The notes: a model not told the origin generated them from the letters alone. Shown: positions 9,601 through 16,531, counted from the stretch's first letter. The stretch is DNA of 60,983 bases from Deltaproteobacteria bacterium (GCA_021849045.1 JAJZTK010000006.1:1-60983), one strand, 5' to 3'. Numbers and translations: made by a program.

Positions 9601-9822
9601 GCCGAGATAGGCGGCGACGAATCCTATGCCGCTTGTGGCGGCCCGGCCGACGACACCGTAGAATGTCCAGGAAGTGAAATGCAGCGCCAGTGAAAGGGAA
9701 TAGATGTAGGAATTGGAGACGATGCTCTTGCCGGCGTCGCGCCTTTTTTCGGCAAAATAGGCCACGGCAAACAACAATCCGATATAAAGGAAGCATGTAA
9801 TGGCTACGGTGCCGATCGGCAT
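6616..9822 (-). CDS. SLC5-STAC-GAF-SpoIIE multidomain membrane phosphatase/sensor
   Basis: 1068-aa membrane protein. Residues about 1-540 form a sodium/solute symporter (SLC5/PutP-like) bundle with many hydrophobic helices. Residues about 560-650 look like the STAC linker found in CbrA-type sensors (ending in AGSVGAASAGIIIES). Residues about 664-800 are a GAF domain. Residues about 830-1066 are a SpoIIE/RsbU PP2C-type phosphatase with ASEVGGDYYDF, VIADVSGHNIGAAL, YTDGITEA and FDDDLTIVV carrying the metal-binding aspartates. CbrA-like proteins normally end in a histidine kinase; here the output is a serine phosphatase, which in other bacteria acts on anti-sigma antagonists. The ligand or transport substrate cannot be told. 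No anti-sigma partner is encoded next to it. Confidence 0.9.
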   Translation of the reverse strand: MPIGTVAITCFLYIGLLFAVAYFAEKRRDAGKSIVSNSYIYSLSLALHFTSWTFYGVVGRAATSGIGFVAAYLGATLMAFIWWFLLRKMVRVSKEQNILSIADFISSRYGKSALLGGIITIFTVVGIMPLIALQIKAIAYAFNILTTPLDVAAGSKNVITTPHFSVDTAIIVALLLSLFSVMFGAKQLDASKRHEGLVAAIAMQSVVKLIAFLSVGLYVTYGLFDGVADIFTRFAVQFPDRSYLFQLGTPQFSYGMWISWLFFSMTTVMFHPRQFHIMVIENSNEEHIKNAMWCYPVYAFLITLFVVPIALGGVIISGGDTAAADFFIINLPLRTGHSWLAMLVFIGGFSASAGMVIVESVVISTMILNHLVMPVILKLRIDYSDMSGVLVTIKRMGIITVVFLGYLYYRFIGESYTLTNIGFAAFVATSQFAPAVVVGLYWKRATRIGAITGLLLGFVFWFYTILIPLFVRSGWMESNILDKGLFGLAILRPLELFGLSGFEMLPHSLFWTLFFNLGAFIGISLLTDPDKNEAEQAIKFVDVFKVREEPFPRERMIKAPAIVEFVDLMTKFIGEKEAQAAIAEYLGDKQIDERGSLSEYELPILKRYTEKVLAGSVGAASAGIIIESYMAARGSELEEVFDIFGSVTLGRTTSREQLGVLYEAARVVASGADLKTIQDNILDLLRQQFKLDLCMIRMLDEERKVLTVRSQKGTFWWDPKESERGLTMESYAGAAFLTNSEVVVNDVDLMDKPSSIRFAHLKGIKSFAHAPITIEGKPIGVLSAYSESARGMFTDEFKELFTMLAGQIGVAWRNASQTEKLIEAKKQEQELQIARTIQLGLLPHGAPDIVGISIAGRCVPASEVGGDYYDFLLRDDKALDLVIADVSGHNIGAALIMAEARTFIQSIARNRLSPKEVLSALNEFLYDDLTRAEFFISMFYLKFDYESRRLFFASAGHNPPLVWSNSSRSCLWLDAEGLLLGVKEKVAFEEKQLQLQSGDILLLYTDGITEAADKAGAFFGENRLRTILSESCQLSPQEIIDKLFREVRAFTGLQNFDDDLTIVVMKVD

Positions 9823-9935
9823 AATCTCTGGATTTCCTCACCCCTTACGGGAACTGTTACGGCGGCATCCTTTGGCCATGCCTTTCCAAAAGAAAACAGT
9901 TCAGGCCAGGTTACGGTGCCGGGAGGTCATCGGCT

Positions 9936-10259
9936 CTAAGGCCGCCACCGATACCGGTCAAGCGGTATGCGGCCCTGCCCGTCGAAATGAACTCCTTCCT
10001 CTTCCAGGCGGAGCCGCTGCACCGTGTCGCCCGGGCCGCCATCGGAACGTTGACTGATCTCCCCCCTGGCATTGACGACGCGATGCCAGGGGATGGACGG
10101 ATCATTGAGGGCGCTCAGGGCATACCCCACAAGGCGCGCCCTTCCGGGCATGCCCGCCAGGCATGCGACCTGGCCATAGGTCGTCACCCGCCCCCTGGGG
10201 ATTCGGCTGACAACACCGTATATATCACGATAGGTCTCAGAGTTTATCGACATATTCAA
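9936..10259 (-). CDS. atl: Alkyltransferase-like protein (ATL, MGMT family without catalytic Cys)
   Basis: 107-aa homologue of the C-terminal DNA-binding domain of O6-alkylguanine-DNA alkyltransferase. The usual PCHR active site is replaced by PWHRVV (Trp58), the hallmark of ATL/YbaZ proteins. These bind O6-alkylguanine and flag it for nucleotide excision repair rather than removing the alkyl group. The helix-turn-helix segment is around TTYGQVACLAG, and the arginine finger region lies near GRARLVGYAL. The start is at 10259 (a second in-frame ATG is at 10253). It lies only 5 bp after the argJ stop, so the two are probably co-transcribed. Confidence 0.88.
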   Translation of the reverse strand: MNMSINSETYRDIYGVVSRIPRGRVTTYGQVACLAGMPGRARLVGYALSALNDPSIPWHRVVNARGEISQRSDGGPGDTVQRLRLEEEGVHFDGQGRIPLDRYRWRP

Positions 10260-10264
10260 GAGAA

Positions 10265-11449
10265 TCAGGTCGTGTAATGGGCATTCTCCTCAACATACCC
10301 CTCGGTAAGGTCGCAACCCCAGACCCTTTCCGAATATGGCCCCTTCCCTAACACGATCTCTATGGTGACCTCATTCTGCTTCAACAGTTCGGAAATCTGT
10401 TCAAGCGGCACTTCGTCACGATCCAACGTACCGGCATCGATCCTGAGCCGATTATCCCCTTCACCAAAGTGAATTACCAAATCGCCGATTGCCACGGTGT
10501 ACTGGAACACCTTGCCGATGGCCATGACAAACCTTCCCCAGTTCGGATCCGCCCCATAGATGGCCGTCTTCACCAGCGGAGAGTTGATGACCGATTTTGC
10601 GGTCAACAGCGCCTGTTCTTCCGTCTGCGCCCCGGACACCACCAGCTCGATCAGCTTGGTGGCCCCCTCACCGTCCCGCGCGATCTCCTTTGCCAGGTAC
10701 ACGGCCATGTCCGACAGTGTTTCCTCGAACCCGGCAGGGTCCACCGGACCGGCAAGACCATTGGCCAGGATGACAACCGTGTCGCTGGTAGAGGTATCCG
10801 TATCAACGGAAATCCTGTTGAACGACTTGTTCACCACCCTGTTGAGCATCAGCTGCAACTGCCCGGAGGGGATCTCCGCATCGGTCATGAAGTAGCAGAG
10901 CATGGTCGCCATGTTCGGTTCGATCATGCCGGCGCCCTTGGCAATGCCGAGCAGCGTTGCGTTGCCCACCCGCGCACTCACCCGCTTGGGGCGTGTGTCC
11001 GTAGTCATGATGCTGCGGGCGAAACTTTCCGCATGGTGTTCGGTCTTGCCAAAGTCCTGCTTCAGCGTCTCGCATCCCTTGGCAATGATCTCCATCGGCA
11101 GACGCCGGCCGATGACTCCCGTTGACGATGGCAGCACCATGTTCGCATCGATCCCGAACGGTTCGGCCACCAACCGGCAAATTCTTCTCGAGTCCTCAAC
11201 CCCTCGCTGTTCGGTGGCCACATTCGCGTTTTTAGAATTGACGATAACCGCCTGGAGCAGTCCGTTGCGCAGATGCTCCCTGCCGACCAGGACCGGCGCC
11301 CCGGGCATGGTGTTTCGGGTAAACACCCCGGCTGCCTGGCAGGGGACGTCGGACAGGATACCCCCGAAATCAAGGGTGCTGTCCTTTATGCCGATGTTTT
11401 TGCCAAACCAGGAAAAACCCGGCACGATCCGGATACCCACTTCCATCAT
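10265..11449 (-). CDS. argJ: ArgJ-family glutamate/ornithine N-acetyltransferase
   Basis: 394-aa N-terminal-nucleophile enzyme of the arginine pathway. It transfers acetyl from N-acetylornithine to glutamate and, in bifunctional forms, also uses acetyl-CoA. The autoproteolysis site is visible in KGAGMIEPNMATMLCYF, where cleavage at Ala-Thr yields alpha and beta chains. The oxyanion segment STGVIGRRLP and the late GADPNWGR are also conserved. Two ATGs (11449 and 11446) follow AGGAGGTTAA. No other arg gene is nearby, and the N-terminal third is somewhat divergent from common ArgJ sequences, so a paralogue with altered specificity is possible. Confidence 0.88.
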   Translation of the reverse strand: MMEVGIRIVPGFSWFGKNIGIKDSTLDFGGILSDVPCQAAGVFTRNTMPGAPVLVGREHLRNGLLQAVIVNSKNANVATEQRGVEDSRRICRLVAEPFGIDANMVLPSSTGVIGRRLPMEIIAKGCETLKQDFGKTEHHAESFARSIMTTDTRPKRVSARVGNATLLGIAKGAGMIEPNMATMLCYFMTDAEIPSGQLQLMLNRVVNKSFNRISVDTDTSTSDTVVILANGLAGPVDPAGFEETLSDMAVYLAKEIARDGEGATKLIELVVSGAQTEEQALLTAKSVINSPLVKTAIYGADPNWGRFVMAIGKVFQYTVAIGDLVIHFGEGDNRLRIDAGTLDRDEVPLEQISELLKQNEVTIEIVLGKGPYSERVWGCDLTEGYVEENAHYTT

Positions 11450-11506
11450 TTAACCTCCTCTATCGATTATTTCGATTTTTACTCCGGCAACAGGCGGCGA
11501 AAACGC

Positions 11507-11562
11507 AAAAAGCCCCTGACAAAACAGCACCAGAACAGTGGTACATGTATATCAGGAGCCTT
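11507..11562 (-). terminator. Intrinsic terminator after tRNA-Asp
   Basis: Reading leftwards, AAGGCTCCTGA (11552-11562) pairs imperfectly with TCAGGGGCTT (11510-11519) across a roughly 32-nt loop, and a short T-run follows. It lies 28 bp after the tRNA 3' end and before argJ. Confidence 0.6.
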
Positions 11563-11589
11563 GAGGAGGACACCGTTCAGCATGTTTAG

Positions 11590-11666
11590 TGGCGGGGCAG
11601 ACGGGGCTCGAACCCGCGACCTCCGGCGTGACAGGCCGGCACTCTAACCGACTGAGCTACTACCCC
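11590..11666 (-). tRNA. tRNA-Asp (GTC)
   Basis: 77-nt cloverleaf on the minus strand with the acceptor stem GGGGTAG/CTGCCCC, discriminator G and an encoded CCA (11590-11592). The anticodon loop CTGTCAC gives GTC, decoding Asp. The T-loop GGTTCGAGCC is canonical. Confidence 0.97.
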
Positions 11667-11671
11667 AACAG

Positions 11672-11872
11672 GTTGACACAACTAAAAAGCGTTTTGAATT
11701 CACCGACAGATTTTTGCTGGGCAAAGATTGCAAACCGAAGAACAAGCAGTTTTATATCCGCGAGGGGAATGGCTTTGCGATTCGGATCTTACCGTCAGGC
11801 GTCAAAACTTTCGTGTACTTATATACACTCGCCGTTCAACGACGTCAAATGAATTTTGGTACTGTCCTGTAA
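11672..11872 (+). pseudogene. Remnant of a tyrosine integrase N-terminal domain
   Basis: An open frame from about 11672 to the TAA at 11870-11872 encodes about 66 residues without a convincing start codon. Segments such as FTDRFLLGKDCKPK, FYIREGNGFAIRILPSG and KTFVYLYTL resemble the DNA-binding N-terminus (DUF4102-like) of P4-type phage integrases. The frame stops where the family would continue, and no catalytic domain follows. It begins 5 bp from the 5' end of tRNA-Asp and reads away from it, which is the opposite side from the usual 3'-end attachment. It is probably a decayed trace of an integrated element. Confidence 0.55.
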
Positions 11873-12000
11873 CTCATATTTCTTCGTAGGTTGGGCAAGT
11901 GGCGAGGGTGGTCTTCGTGACTATCCGATTTTCGCGGAGCTGCGAATGTCATCCCCCTTCGTCAAGGTGTCCCTTGGGTAGACAGATGGAGTTAGATAGA
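11873..12000. other. Intergenic tail with no recognisable gene
   Basis: Together with the integrase remnant this completes a 334-bp gene-poor stretch. It holds the motif CGTAGGTTGGG near 11886-11896, which also starts the dispersed repeat at 30965. Nothing else is recognisable; it may be further debris of a mobile element. Confidence 0.4.
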
Positions 12001-12723
12001 TCAGCAGTAGTTGGCGAGCATTGGCGAAGTGGAGTGCCCGGCATAATTCCCTTCATCGGTTATAAATGCCCAGACAGCGGGATTTTCGGCTTCGGTCCGC
12101 TGTAACTGGCGCGTAAGGTTGGCGTGACACGGCTGGCGCATCCCATGATAATTGATCAGCGGACCGATCGGGATAAAATGGATCGATAGCCGCGCCAGCA
12201 GCCGAATCAGGGCTGGCTCCATTACCGCAAACAGTTCATCGACACCATGCTCCCGGCTCATGCGCACAACGCCCCGCATCAGTCCCAGACTGAGCACCGG
12301 CAACGAAGGAGCCACCCGTTGACCTTGTCCCCCGAGCGACTTGCTGATGGCAAACCTAGACACCTCAGCCGCTCCGCCGAAGATGAACTGCCGGTCGTGC
12401 AACATTTTATGGTTACAGATCTTCTGGATCGGAAAACTCTGATCAAGCTGCTTGTATTTCGGCAGAATCAGTCGGACATTACCCACGGCATTTTCATGAG
12501 CATCCACAAGCAGCGTGTGGACCGACTGATCGTCAAAGGCATCGAACTCCATGCCTAAACTCTTATCGCAGGATTCGTACTGCTTCTCCACGCAGTATAC
12601 TTGATAACGGAGCTGAAAAGCCTTTTGAAGCTGGTCAGAGGTAGCGACCGGCAGCAGCTTATACGGTCCAAGTGGACCATCAGCTACATCCGTGACATTT
12701 CTCGCTGATGTGTTCAGCAGCAT
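12001..12723 (-). CDS. PEP-CTERM/exosortase system-associated acyltransferase (GNAT/FeeM-like)
   Basis: 240-aa protein of the exosortase-associated acyltransferase family, related to N-acyl amino acid synthases with a GNAT fold. The N-terminal core LRYQVYCVEKQYE, the central VGNVRLILP strand, and AAEVSRFAISKSL followed by VLSLGLMRGVV fit that family. The likely reaction is acyl transfer from acyl-ACP or acyl-CoA to an amino group, though no substrate is known. ATG 12723 follows GGGAGGT. The leader contains a GEMM-I riboswitch and a terminator (12749-12856), so expression should respond to a cyclic dinucleotide. The exosortase locus that this family accompanies lies at 39.6-61 kb. Confidence 0.85.
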   Translation of the reverse strand: MLLNTSARNVTDVADGPLGPYKLLPVATSDQLQKAFQLRYQVYCVEKQYESCDKSLGMEFDAFDDQSVHTLLVDAHENAVGNVRLILPKYKQLDQSFPIQKICNHKMLHDRQFIFGGAAEVSRFAISKSLGGQGQRVAPSLPVLSLGLMRGVVRMSREHGVDELFAVMEPALIRLLARLSIHFIPIGPLINYHGMRQPCHANLTRQLQRTEAENPAVWAFITDEGNYAGHSTSPMLANYC

Positions 12724-12748
12724 TCGTCTTACCTCCCTGGACCAGGCA

Positions 12749-12797
12749 CAAAAAAACCGGGTCGTCGATATCTATGTGAGATATTTCGGCGACCCGG
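12749..12797 (-). terminator. Riboswitch-controlled intrinsic terminator
   Basis: On the minus strand CCGGGTCG (12790-12797) pairs perfectly with CGACCCGG (12757-12764). The stem is extended by ATATCT/AGATAT inside and is followed by seven T (12750-12756). The 5' arm is also the conserved 3' part of the aptamer (after GACAG), so aptamer folding and the terminator are mutually exclusive. Ligand should therefore turn the gene on. Confidence 0.85.
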
Positions 12798-12856
12798 CTG
12801 TCTCGGTGAGACCCGTAGGCTTTCCGTCCCATCCTCGCGGATGGTTTAGTATTATC
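12780..12856 (-). promoter_or_regulatory. GEMM-I cyclic-dinucleotide riboswitch aptamer, probable 3',3'-cGAMP subclass
   Basis: The minus strand shows the whole GEMM-I core in order: AAACC, the hairpin CCATCC-GCGA-GGATGG with a GNRA tetraloop, GGGACGGAAAGCC, the receptor stem GGGTCTC..GAGAC, then GACAGCCGGGT and GCCGAAA. Outer GATA (12853-12856) pairs with TATC (12780-12783). The base matching ligand-contacting G20 of the Vibrio aptamer (third before AAACC) is A here, and the base before AAAGCC is G instead of C. As I recall the published structures, both changes mark the cGAMP-selective Geobacter type. Class GEMM-I is firm; ligand preference is inferred. Confidence 0.9.
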
Positions 12857-12881
12857 GTCTATCTATGTAAATTACCCTGTG

Positions 12882-12910
12882 TAAATACCAAAAATTATCC
12901 CTGTTGGCAA
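12882..12910 (-). promoter_or_regulatory. Weak candidate promoter of the riboswitch leader
   Basis: TTGCCA (12905-12910) and TATTTA (12882-12887) with a 17-bp spacer on the minus strand, about 25 bp upstream of the aptamer. The -35 box fits well and the -10 box poorly. Confidence 0.35.
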
Positions 12911-12932
12911 CTGCCTTTTTGTCTCACCGAAA

Positions 12933-14228
12933 TCAGTACTGAGACGCAAGTACGCGATGCAGGCCCGCAGGTGTCGCCTCGGCTACGGCCACAGGAACCT
13001 TGAGAGCCTCCTCCAGAGCACTGACCGGCAGGTCGTCCAGAAAAACCCCCTCCCCTTCCTTCAACATCACGTCCGGGATCACCACCAGACTGCCAAGGTC
13101 GCGACCTTCCAGGGCGGCAACGATATCCCGACCGGAGACGAGCCCGGTAACCGTCACGCTCTCACCGAACAGCCGGTTTTCCACTGGCACCAGATCAAGC
13201 GTAGCACCGGTCCGTTCGGCGAGGCTCCGGAGAAAATCAGCCAGGTATGGCAGGGGCGACAGGCCGCTCACCACGGTGACGTGCAGCGGCGGTAAAGGTC
13301 CTGCCATAGAAAGCACCTCCGCAGCCTCTTCCCGAAACAGGGGGATCATCCCCACACCGTTTTCCAACTGCGGGAAGTCGCCGTACTCCTCAGCCGGCGG
13401 AAACGGGAGTTCCGCCTTGAGGAAAAACTCGTCGGCCAGAAAAAGAAACGGTTCCCCTAAACGCCCGGCAACCTCCCTGGCCCTAGGCTGCCACTGCGCG
13501 ATGAACGCGACTGCGTACTCCTTGGTCACTGGCTCCAGGTGCGGCAGTCCGCGACGATGCCTGGTGAGCCCAACCGGCACGATGGCCAGGGAGGCCACCT
13601 GCGGATAAAGGGCTGCCAGCTCCGCAACCGTCTGCTCCAGTACCCCTCCGTCGTTCAGCCCCGGGCAGAGAACTACCTGTGTATGCATGGTAATCCTCGC
13701 CTCGGCCAGCTCATTCATGACCTCCAGGATCGGCCGGATCCCCTTCTTCCCCAGAAGCCGCTCACGCAGCGCCGGGTCGGTGGCATGGACCGAGACGTAG
13801 AGGGGAGAGAGCCGCTGTTCCTTGATCCGCGCCAGCTCTGCATCGCCGATATTGGCCAGGGTCACGTAGTTGCCGTAGAGAAACGAGAGCCGGTAGTCCT
13901 CGTCCTTCACGTAGAGCGGTGGCCGGAGCCCCTTGGGGAGCTGGTGCACAAAGCAAAAGACGCAGCGGTTGCCGCACTTGGCCGGCGCAGGCGGGGCAAA
14001 GGTGAGCCCCAGCGGCTCTTCCTGCTCCCGCTCCACCTCCATTTCCCAGATCTCGCCGTCTGCCTTGAGTATCTCCAACAAAAGCTCAGGCTCGTCGCAA
14101 TAAAACTGATAGTCGATGATATCCCGCAACGGGTGGCCATCGATCGCCACCAGCCGGTCGCCGGGAGTGATCTCCAGTTCCTCGGCAATGCTCCCCGAAG
14201 CTACGGCTGAAACGAGCAGTCCGGCCAT
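12933..14228 (-). CDS. DUF512 radical SAM protein with N-terminal PDZ domain
   Basis: 431-aa protein of the DUF512 family, widely conserved in anaerobes and cyanobacteria with no settled function. A PDZ-like domain (residues about 1-65; PGDRLVAIDGHPLRD) precedes the 4Fe-4S motif CGNRCVFC with Cys85, Cys89 and Cys92, typical of radical SAM enzymes. The DUF512 core follows. I chose ATG 14228 because GGGAGGAGG precedes it and it overlaps the upstream TAA as TAATG. An in-frame start at 14261 would lie inside the previous gene and lacks that site. It is translationally coupled to the AI-2E-family permease gene. Confidence 0.88.
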   Translation of the reverse strand: MAGLLVSAVASGSIAEELEITPGDRLVAIDGHPLRDIIDYQFYCDEPELLLEILKADGEIWEMEVEREQEEPLGLTFAPPAPAKCGNRCVFCFVHQLPKGLRPPLYVKDEDYRLSFLYGNYVTLANIGDAELARIKEQRLSPLYVSVHATDPALRERLLGKKGIRPILEVMNELAEARITMHTQVVLCPGLNDGGVLEQTVAELAALYPQVASLAIVPVGLTRHRRGLPHLEPVTKEYAVAFIAQWQPRAREVAGRLGEPFLFLADEFFLKAELPFPPAEEYGDFPQLENGVGMIPLFREEAAEVLSMAGPLPPLHVTVVSGLSPLPYLADFLRSLAERTGATLDLVPVENRLFGESVTVTGLVSGRDIVAALEGRDLGSLVVIPDVMLKEGEGVFLDDLPVSALEEALKVPVAVAEATPAGLHRVLASQY

Positions 14229-15304
14229 TACCCCTCCTCCCGAAAGTAACCGCTGCCCCAATAGGTATCCCGCAGCATGCCAACAAACACCTTCAGCACC
14301 GCCGCCGCGGGAACGGCCAGGATCATCCCGGCAATACCGAACAACTGCCCGCCTATGAGCAATGCCAGTATGGTGAGCACCGGATGGAGACCTACCCGGT
14401 CACCCACTATCTTCGGCGTGATGACCGCCCCTTCCAGGGCCTGCACGATAACGAACCAGCCGAGACAGAAAAGCGGATGGAGCAGATCGTGGAACTTGAG
14501 GAGTGCCAGGAGGGTCGACAGCACGATCCCCAGGATCGTCCCCACATAGGGAATGATGAAGGTGATGCCGGCCAGGGTACCGACCACCACAGCCAAATCG
14601 ATACCGATGAAGGAGAGGCCGATGCTGTAGAGAACGGCCAGGATGGCGCAAACCAGGAGTTGCCCCCGCACGAAGGCCGAGAGAATACCGCCGATCTCCC
14701 GGCTACGGGCCACGCACTGCTCGCGAAACCTGAGCGGTACCAGGGCTAGGACACCCTCCTCGAGCTTCGGCAGGTCCTTCAGAAAGTAGTAGAGGTAGAG
14801 CGGGGTGATGCAGTAGCCGAGAACCGCCAGCACGACGGCCAGGGTGGAGCTGAAGGCCTTGCGGATGACTGCCAGCGACTCACGTACCAGATCGAACGAT
14901 ACCCCCTTGAGCTGCACCAGGGCGCGGTTGACCTGCACCTGGACCTTCTCTGGCGTCTCGATCTCCAGGAAGCTCTTAACCTTCTGGGGAATGATCGCAT
15001 AGAACCGTTCGGCGTACAGGGGGAGATTCAACTGCACATTGGTGAACTCGTTTCGTATGGCCGTTGCGTAGAACGCAGCTATCCCTATGAGCAACAGGAT
15101 AACGCCGGTAAAAACAATGACAATCGCCAGGGTACGGCTCCTGATGAGTTTGGCCAGTCGTATGACCAGAGGTTCGAAGAGATAGGCAAGCAGCAGGGCA
15201 ATGAACAGCGGGAAAAAAATGGACCCGAGCTGATAGATGCCGTATCCCAGGAGGATAACGGAAAAGACGATGAGATACGGCAGGAATGGGGGGCGATTGG
15301 TCAT
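14228..15304 (-). CDS. AI-2E/PerM-family membrane permease
   Basis: About 358 aa with some seven or eight hydrophobic helices. It begins with two close N-terminal helices, has a soluble middle region (residues about 85-145) and ends with the family's conserved C-terminal membrane half, including GTLAGITFIIPYVG and LEGAVITPKIVGD. Family members have been linked to autoinducer-2 export, Na+/H+ antiport or metabolite efflux, so substrate assignment is not possible. ATG 15304 is taken as start; a TTG nine bases upstream is also in frame and neither has a clear Shine-Dalgarno. The stop overlaps the DUF512 start. Confidence 0.85.
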   Translation of the reverse strand: MTNRPPFLPYLIVFSVILLGYGIYQLGSIFFPLFIALLLAYLFEPLVIRLAKLIRSRTLAIVIVFTGVILLLIGIAAFYATAIRNEFTNVQLNLPLYAERFYAIIPQKVKSFLEIETPEKVQVQVNRALVQLKGVSFDLVRESLAVIRKAFSSTLAVVLAVLGYCITPLYLYYFLKDLPKLEEGVLALVPLRFREQCVARSREIGGILSAFVRGQLLVCAILAVLYSIGLSFIGIDLAVVVGTLAGITFIIPYVGTILGIVLSTLLALLKFHDLLHPLFCLGWFVIVQALEGAVITPKIVGDRVGLHPVLTILALLIGGQLFGIAGMILAVPAAAVLKVFVGMLRDTYWGSGYFREEG

Positions 15305-15314
15305 GAGCGGCAAC

Positions 15315-15347
15315 TAAAAGGCCGGGGAGCACACGACTTCCCGGCCT
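15315..15347 (-). terminator. Intrinsic terminator after hfq
   Basis: The 8-bp stem AGGCCGGG/CCCGGCCT (15340-15347 with 15319-15326) is followed on the minus strand by four T. The weak T-run may allow read-through into the downstream permease gene. Confidence 0.6.
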
Positions 15348-15363
15348 GGAGGGAAAAATGTAT

Positions 15364-15588
15364 CTACTGGTGGAGACGGAACGAACCGTCGGTGGAAGTG
15401 ATGGTGGCAATGGCGTGCTTGTAGATCAGGATATCCCCCTGAACCTCCATCAGCACGGAGAAATTATCGAACGACTTGATATATCCCTCCATCTTGACAC
15501 CCGACATGAGTTGAACCACCACCCGAATCTTCTCCTTACGGGACTGGTTCAGGTACTGGTCCTGGATATTGAATGGGGCTTTTGACAT
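15364..15588 (-). CDS. hfq: RNA chaperone Hfq
   Basis: 74-aa Sm-like hexameric RNA chaperone that helps small RNAs pair with mRNAs. The Sm1 motif (VVQLMSGVKMEGYIKSFDNF) and the Sm2 segment around IYKHAIATI are intact, and the tail is short. ATG 15588 follows AAGGAG; an upstream in-frame codon at 15615 has no such site. The start lies 53 nt inside the 3' end of miaA, in another frame, so hfq translation is likely tied to miaA. The miaA-hfq order is common in proteobacteria. Confidence 0.96.
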   Translation of the reverse strand: MSKAPFNIQDQYLNQSRKEKIRVVVQLMSGVKMEGYIKSFDNFSVLMEVQGDILIYKHAIATITSTDGSFRLHQ

Positions 15589-16531
15589 GGTTCCGCTCCT
15601 TTTCAAGAAATGCAATAACAGTTGCTAGGATACTAGCAAAACTTTTGGGATATTCAACCCATTTAATTTCCTGCTCCCGCCTGAACCAGGTCAGCTGCCG
15701 CTTGGCATACCAGCGGGTATTCCGGGCGATGAGCCGCTTCGCCTCTGCCAGGTCAATCCTGCCCGCCAGCAGCTCCACCGCTTCCCGATATCCTATTGAT
15801 CTCATTGACTTATCCCTGGGAAGGCACCCCTGTTCCAGAAGTCGCGTCACCTCGGCCACCAGGCCGTCGGCGAACATCCGCTCCACCCGTTCGTCTATCC
15901 GGCGGTAGAGTTCTTCCCGCTCCAGATCGATGCCGATCTTCAGATAGTCATACTGTGCGGCTGCGAAGCCATGTTCCTGCTGGTAGCGGGAAAGGGGGAT
16001 ACCGGTCTGCTGAAAGACCTCCAGCGCCCGGATGATCCTGACCCGGTCGTTCGGGTGCAGACGGGCGGCAGTCGCCGGATCGACCACGGCCAGACGGCGA
16101 AGCAGCTCCTCCGGACCGTATTGTTCGGCAACTGTCTCCAGGTCGTGACGAATCGCCTCGCAGCCGGCCGGCGAAGGCGCAAGCCCGAACAGGAGCGCCC
16201 GGATGTAGAGGCCGGTCCCGCCGACCACTATCGCCTGCCTGCCACGGTGATGGATGTCGGCAATGGCCGTTTGCGCAGCCGCCGCAAAGTCGGCGGCAGT
16301 AAAGTTTACCGCAGGCTTGACGATATCCAGCAGGTGATGGGGCACGCGTCCCTTAAGTTCAGGGGACGGCTTGGCCGTACCGATATCCATCCCCCTGTAC
16401 ACCTGCATGGAATCAGCGTTTACGATCTCTCCGTCAATGCTTTCGGCGAGGCGGACGGCCAGTTCCGTCTTCCCTGACGCGGTCGGGCCGACGATGATGA
16501 CCACCTTCTCCTGTTCCCTGTCCGGTTCCAT
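15536..16531 (-). CDS. miaA: tRNA dimethylallyltransferase
   Basis: 331-aa enzyme that adds a dimethylallyl group to N6 of A37 in tRNAs reading UNN codons. The Walker A motif GPTASGKTE lies near residues 15-23, followed by DSMQVYRGMDIGTAKP and GGTGLYIRALL, all diagnostic. ATG 16531 is chosen because AAAAGGGA precedes it and the P-loop then sits at the usual distance from the N-terminus; the frame is open for 42 more codons upstream. Its start lies 98 nt inside the rluB-type frame and its end overlaps hfq by 53 nt, so three genes are nested end to end. Confidence 0.95.
   Translation of the reverse strand: MEPDREQEKVVIIVGPTASGKTELAVRLAESIDGEIVNADSMQVYRGMDIGTAKPSPELKGRVPHHLLDIVKPAVNFTAADFAAAAQTAIADIHHRGRQAIVVGGTGLYIRALLFGLAPSPAGCEAIRHDLETVAEQYGPEELLRRLAVVDPATAARLHPNDRVRIIRALEVFQQTGIPLSRYQQEHGFAAAQYDYLKIGIDLEREELYRRIDERVERMFADGLVAEVTRLLEQGCLPRDKSMRSIGYREAVELLAGRIDLAEAKRLIARNTRWYAKRQLTWFRREQEIKWVEYPKSFASILATVIAFLEKERNHVKSPIQYPGPVPEPVP

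Noticed and set aside
8713-9693. Open frame antisense to the SLC5 domain
   Set aside because: The reverse strand encodes clear membrane helices; this frame gives only a polar, repetitive product.
11590-11872. An active integrative element at tRNA-Asp
   Set aside because: Only an N-terminal integrase fragment exists, no catalytic domain, no second attachment copy and no cargo genes.
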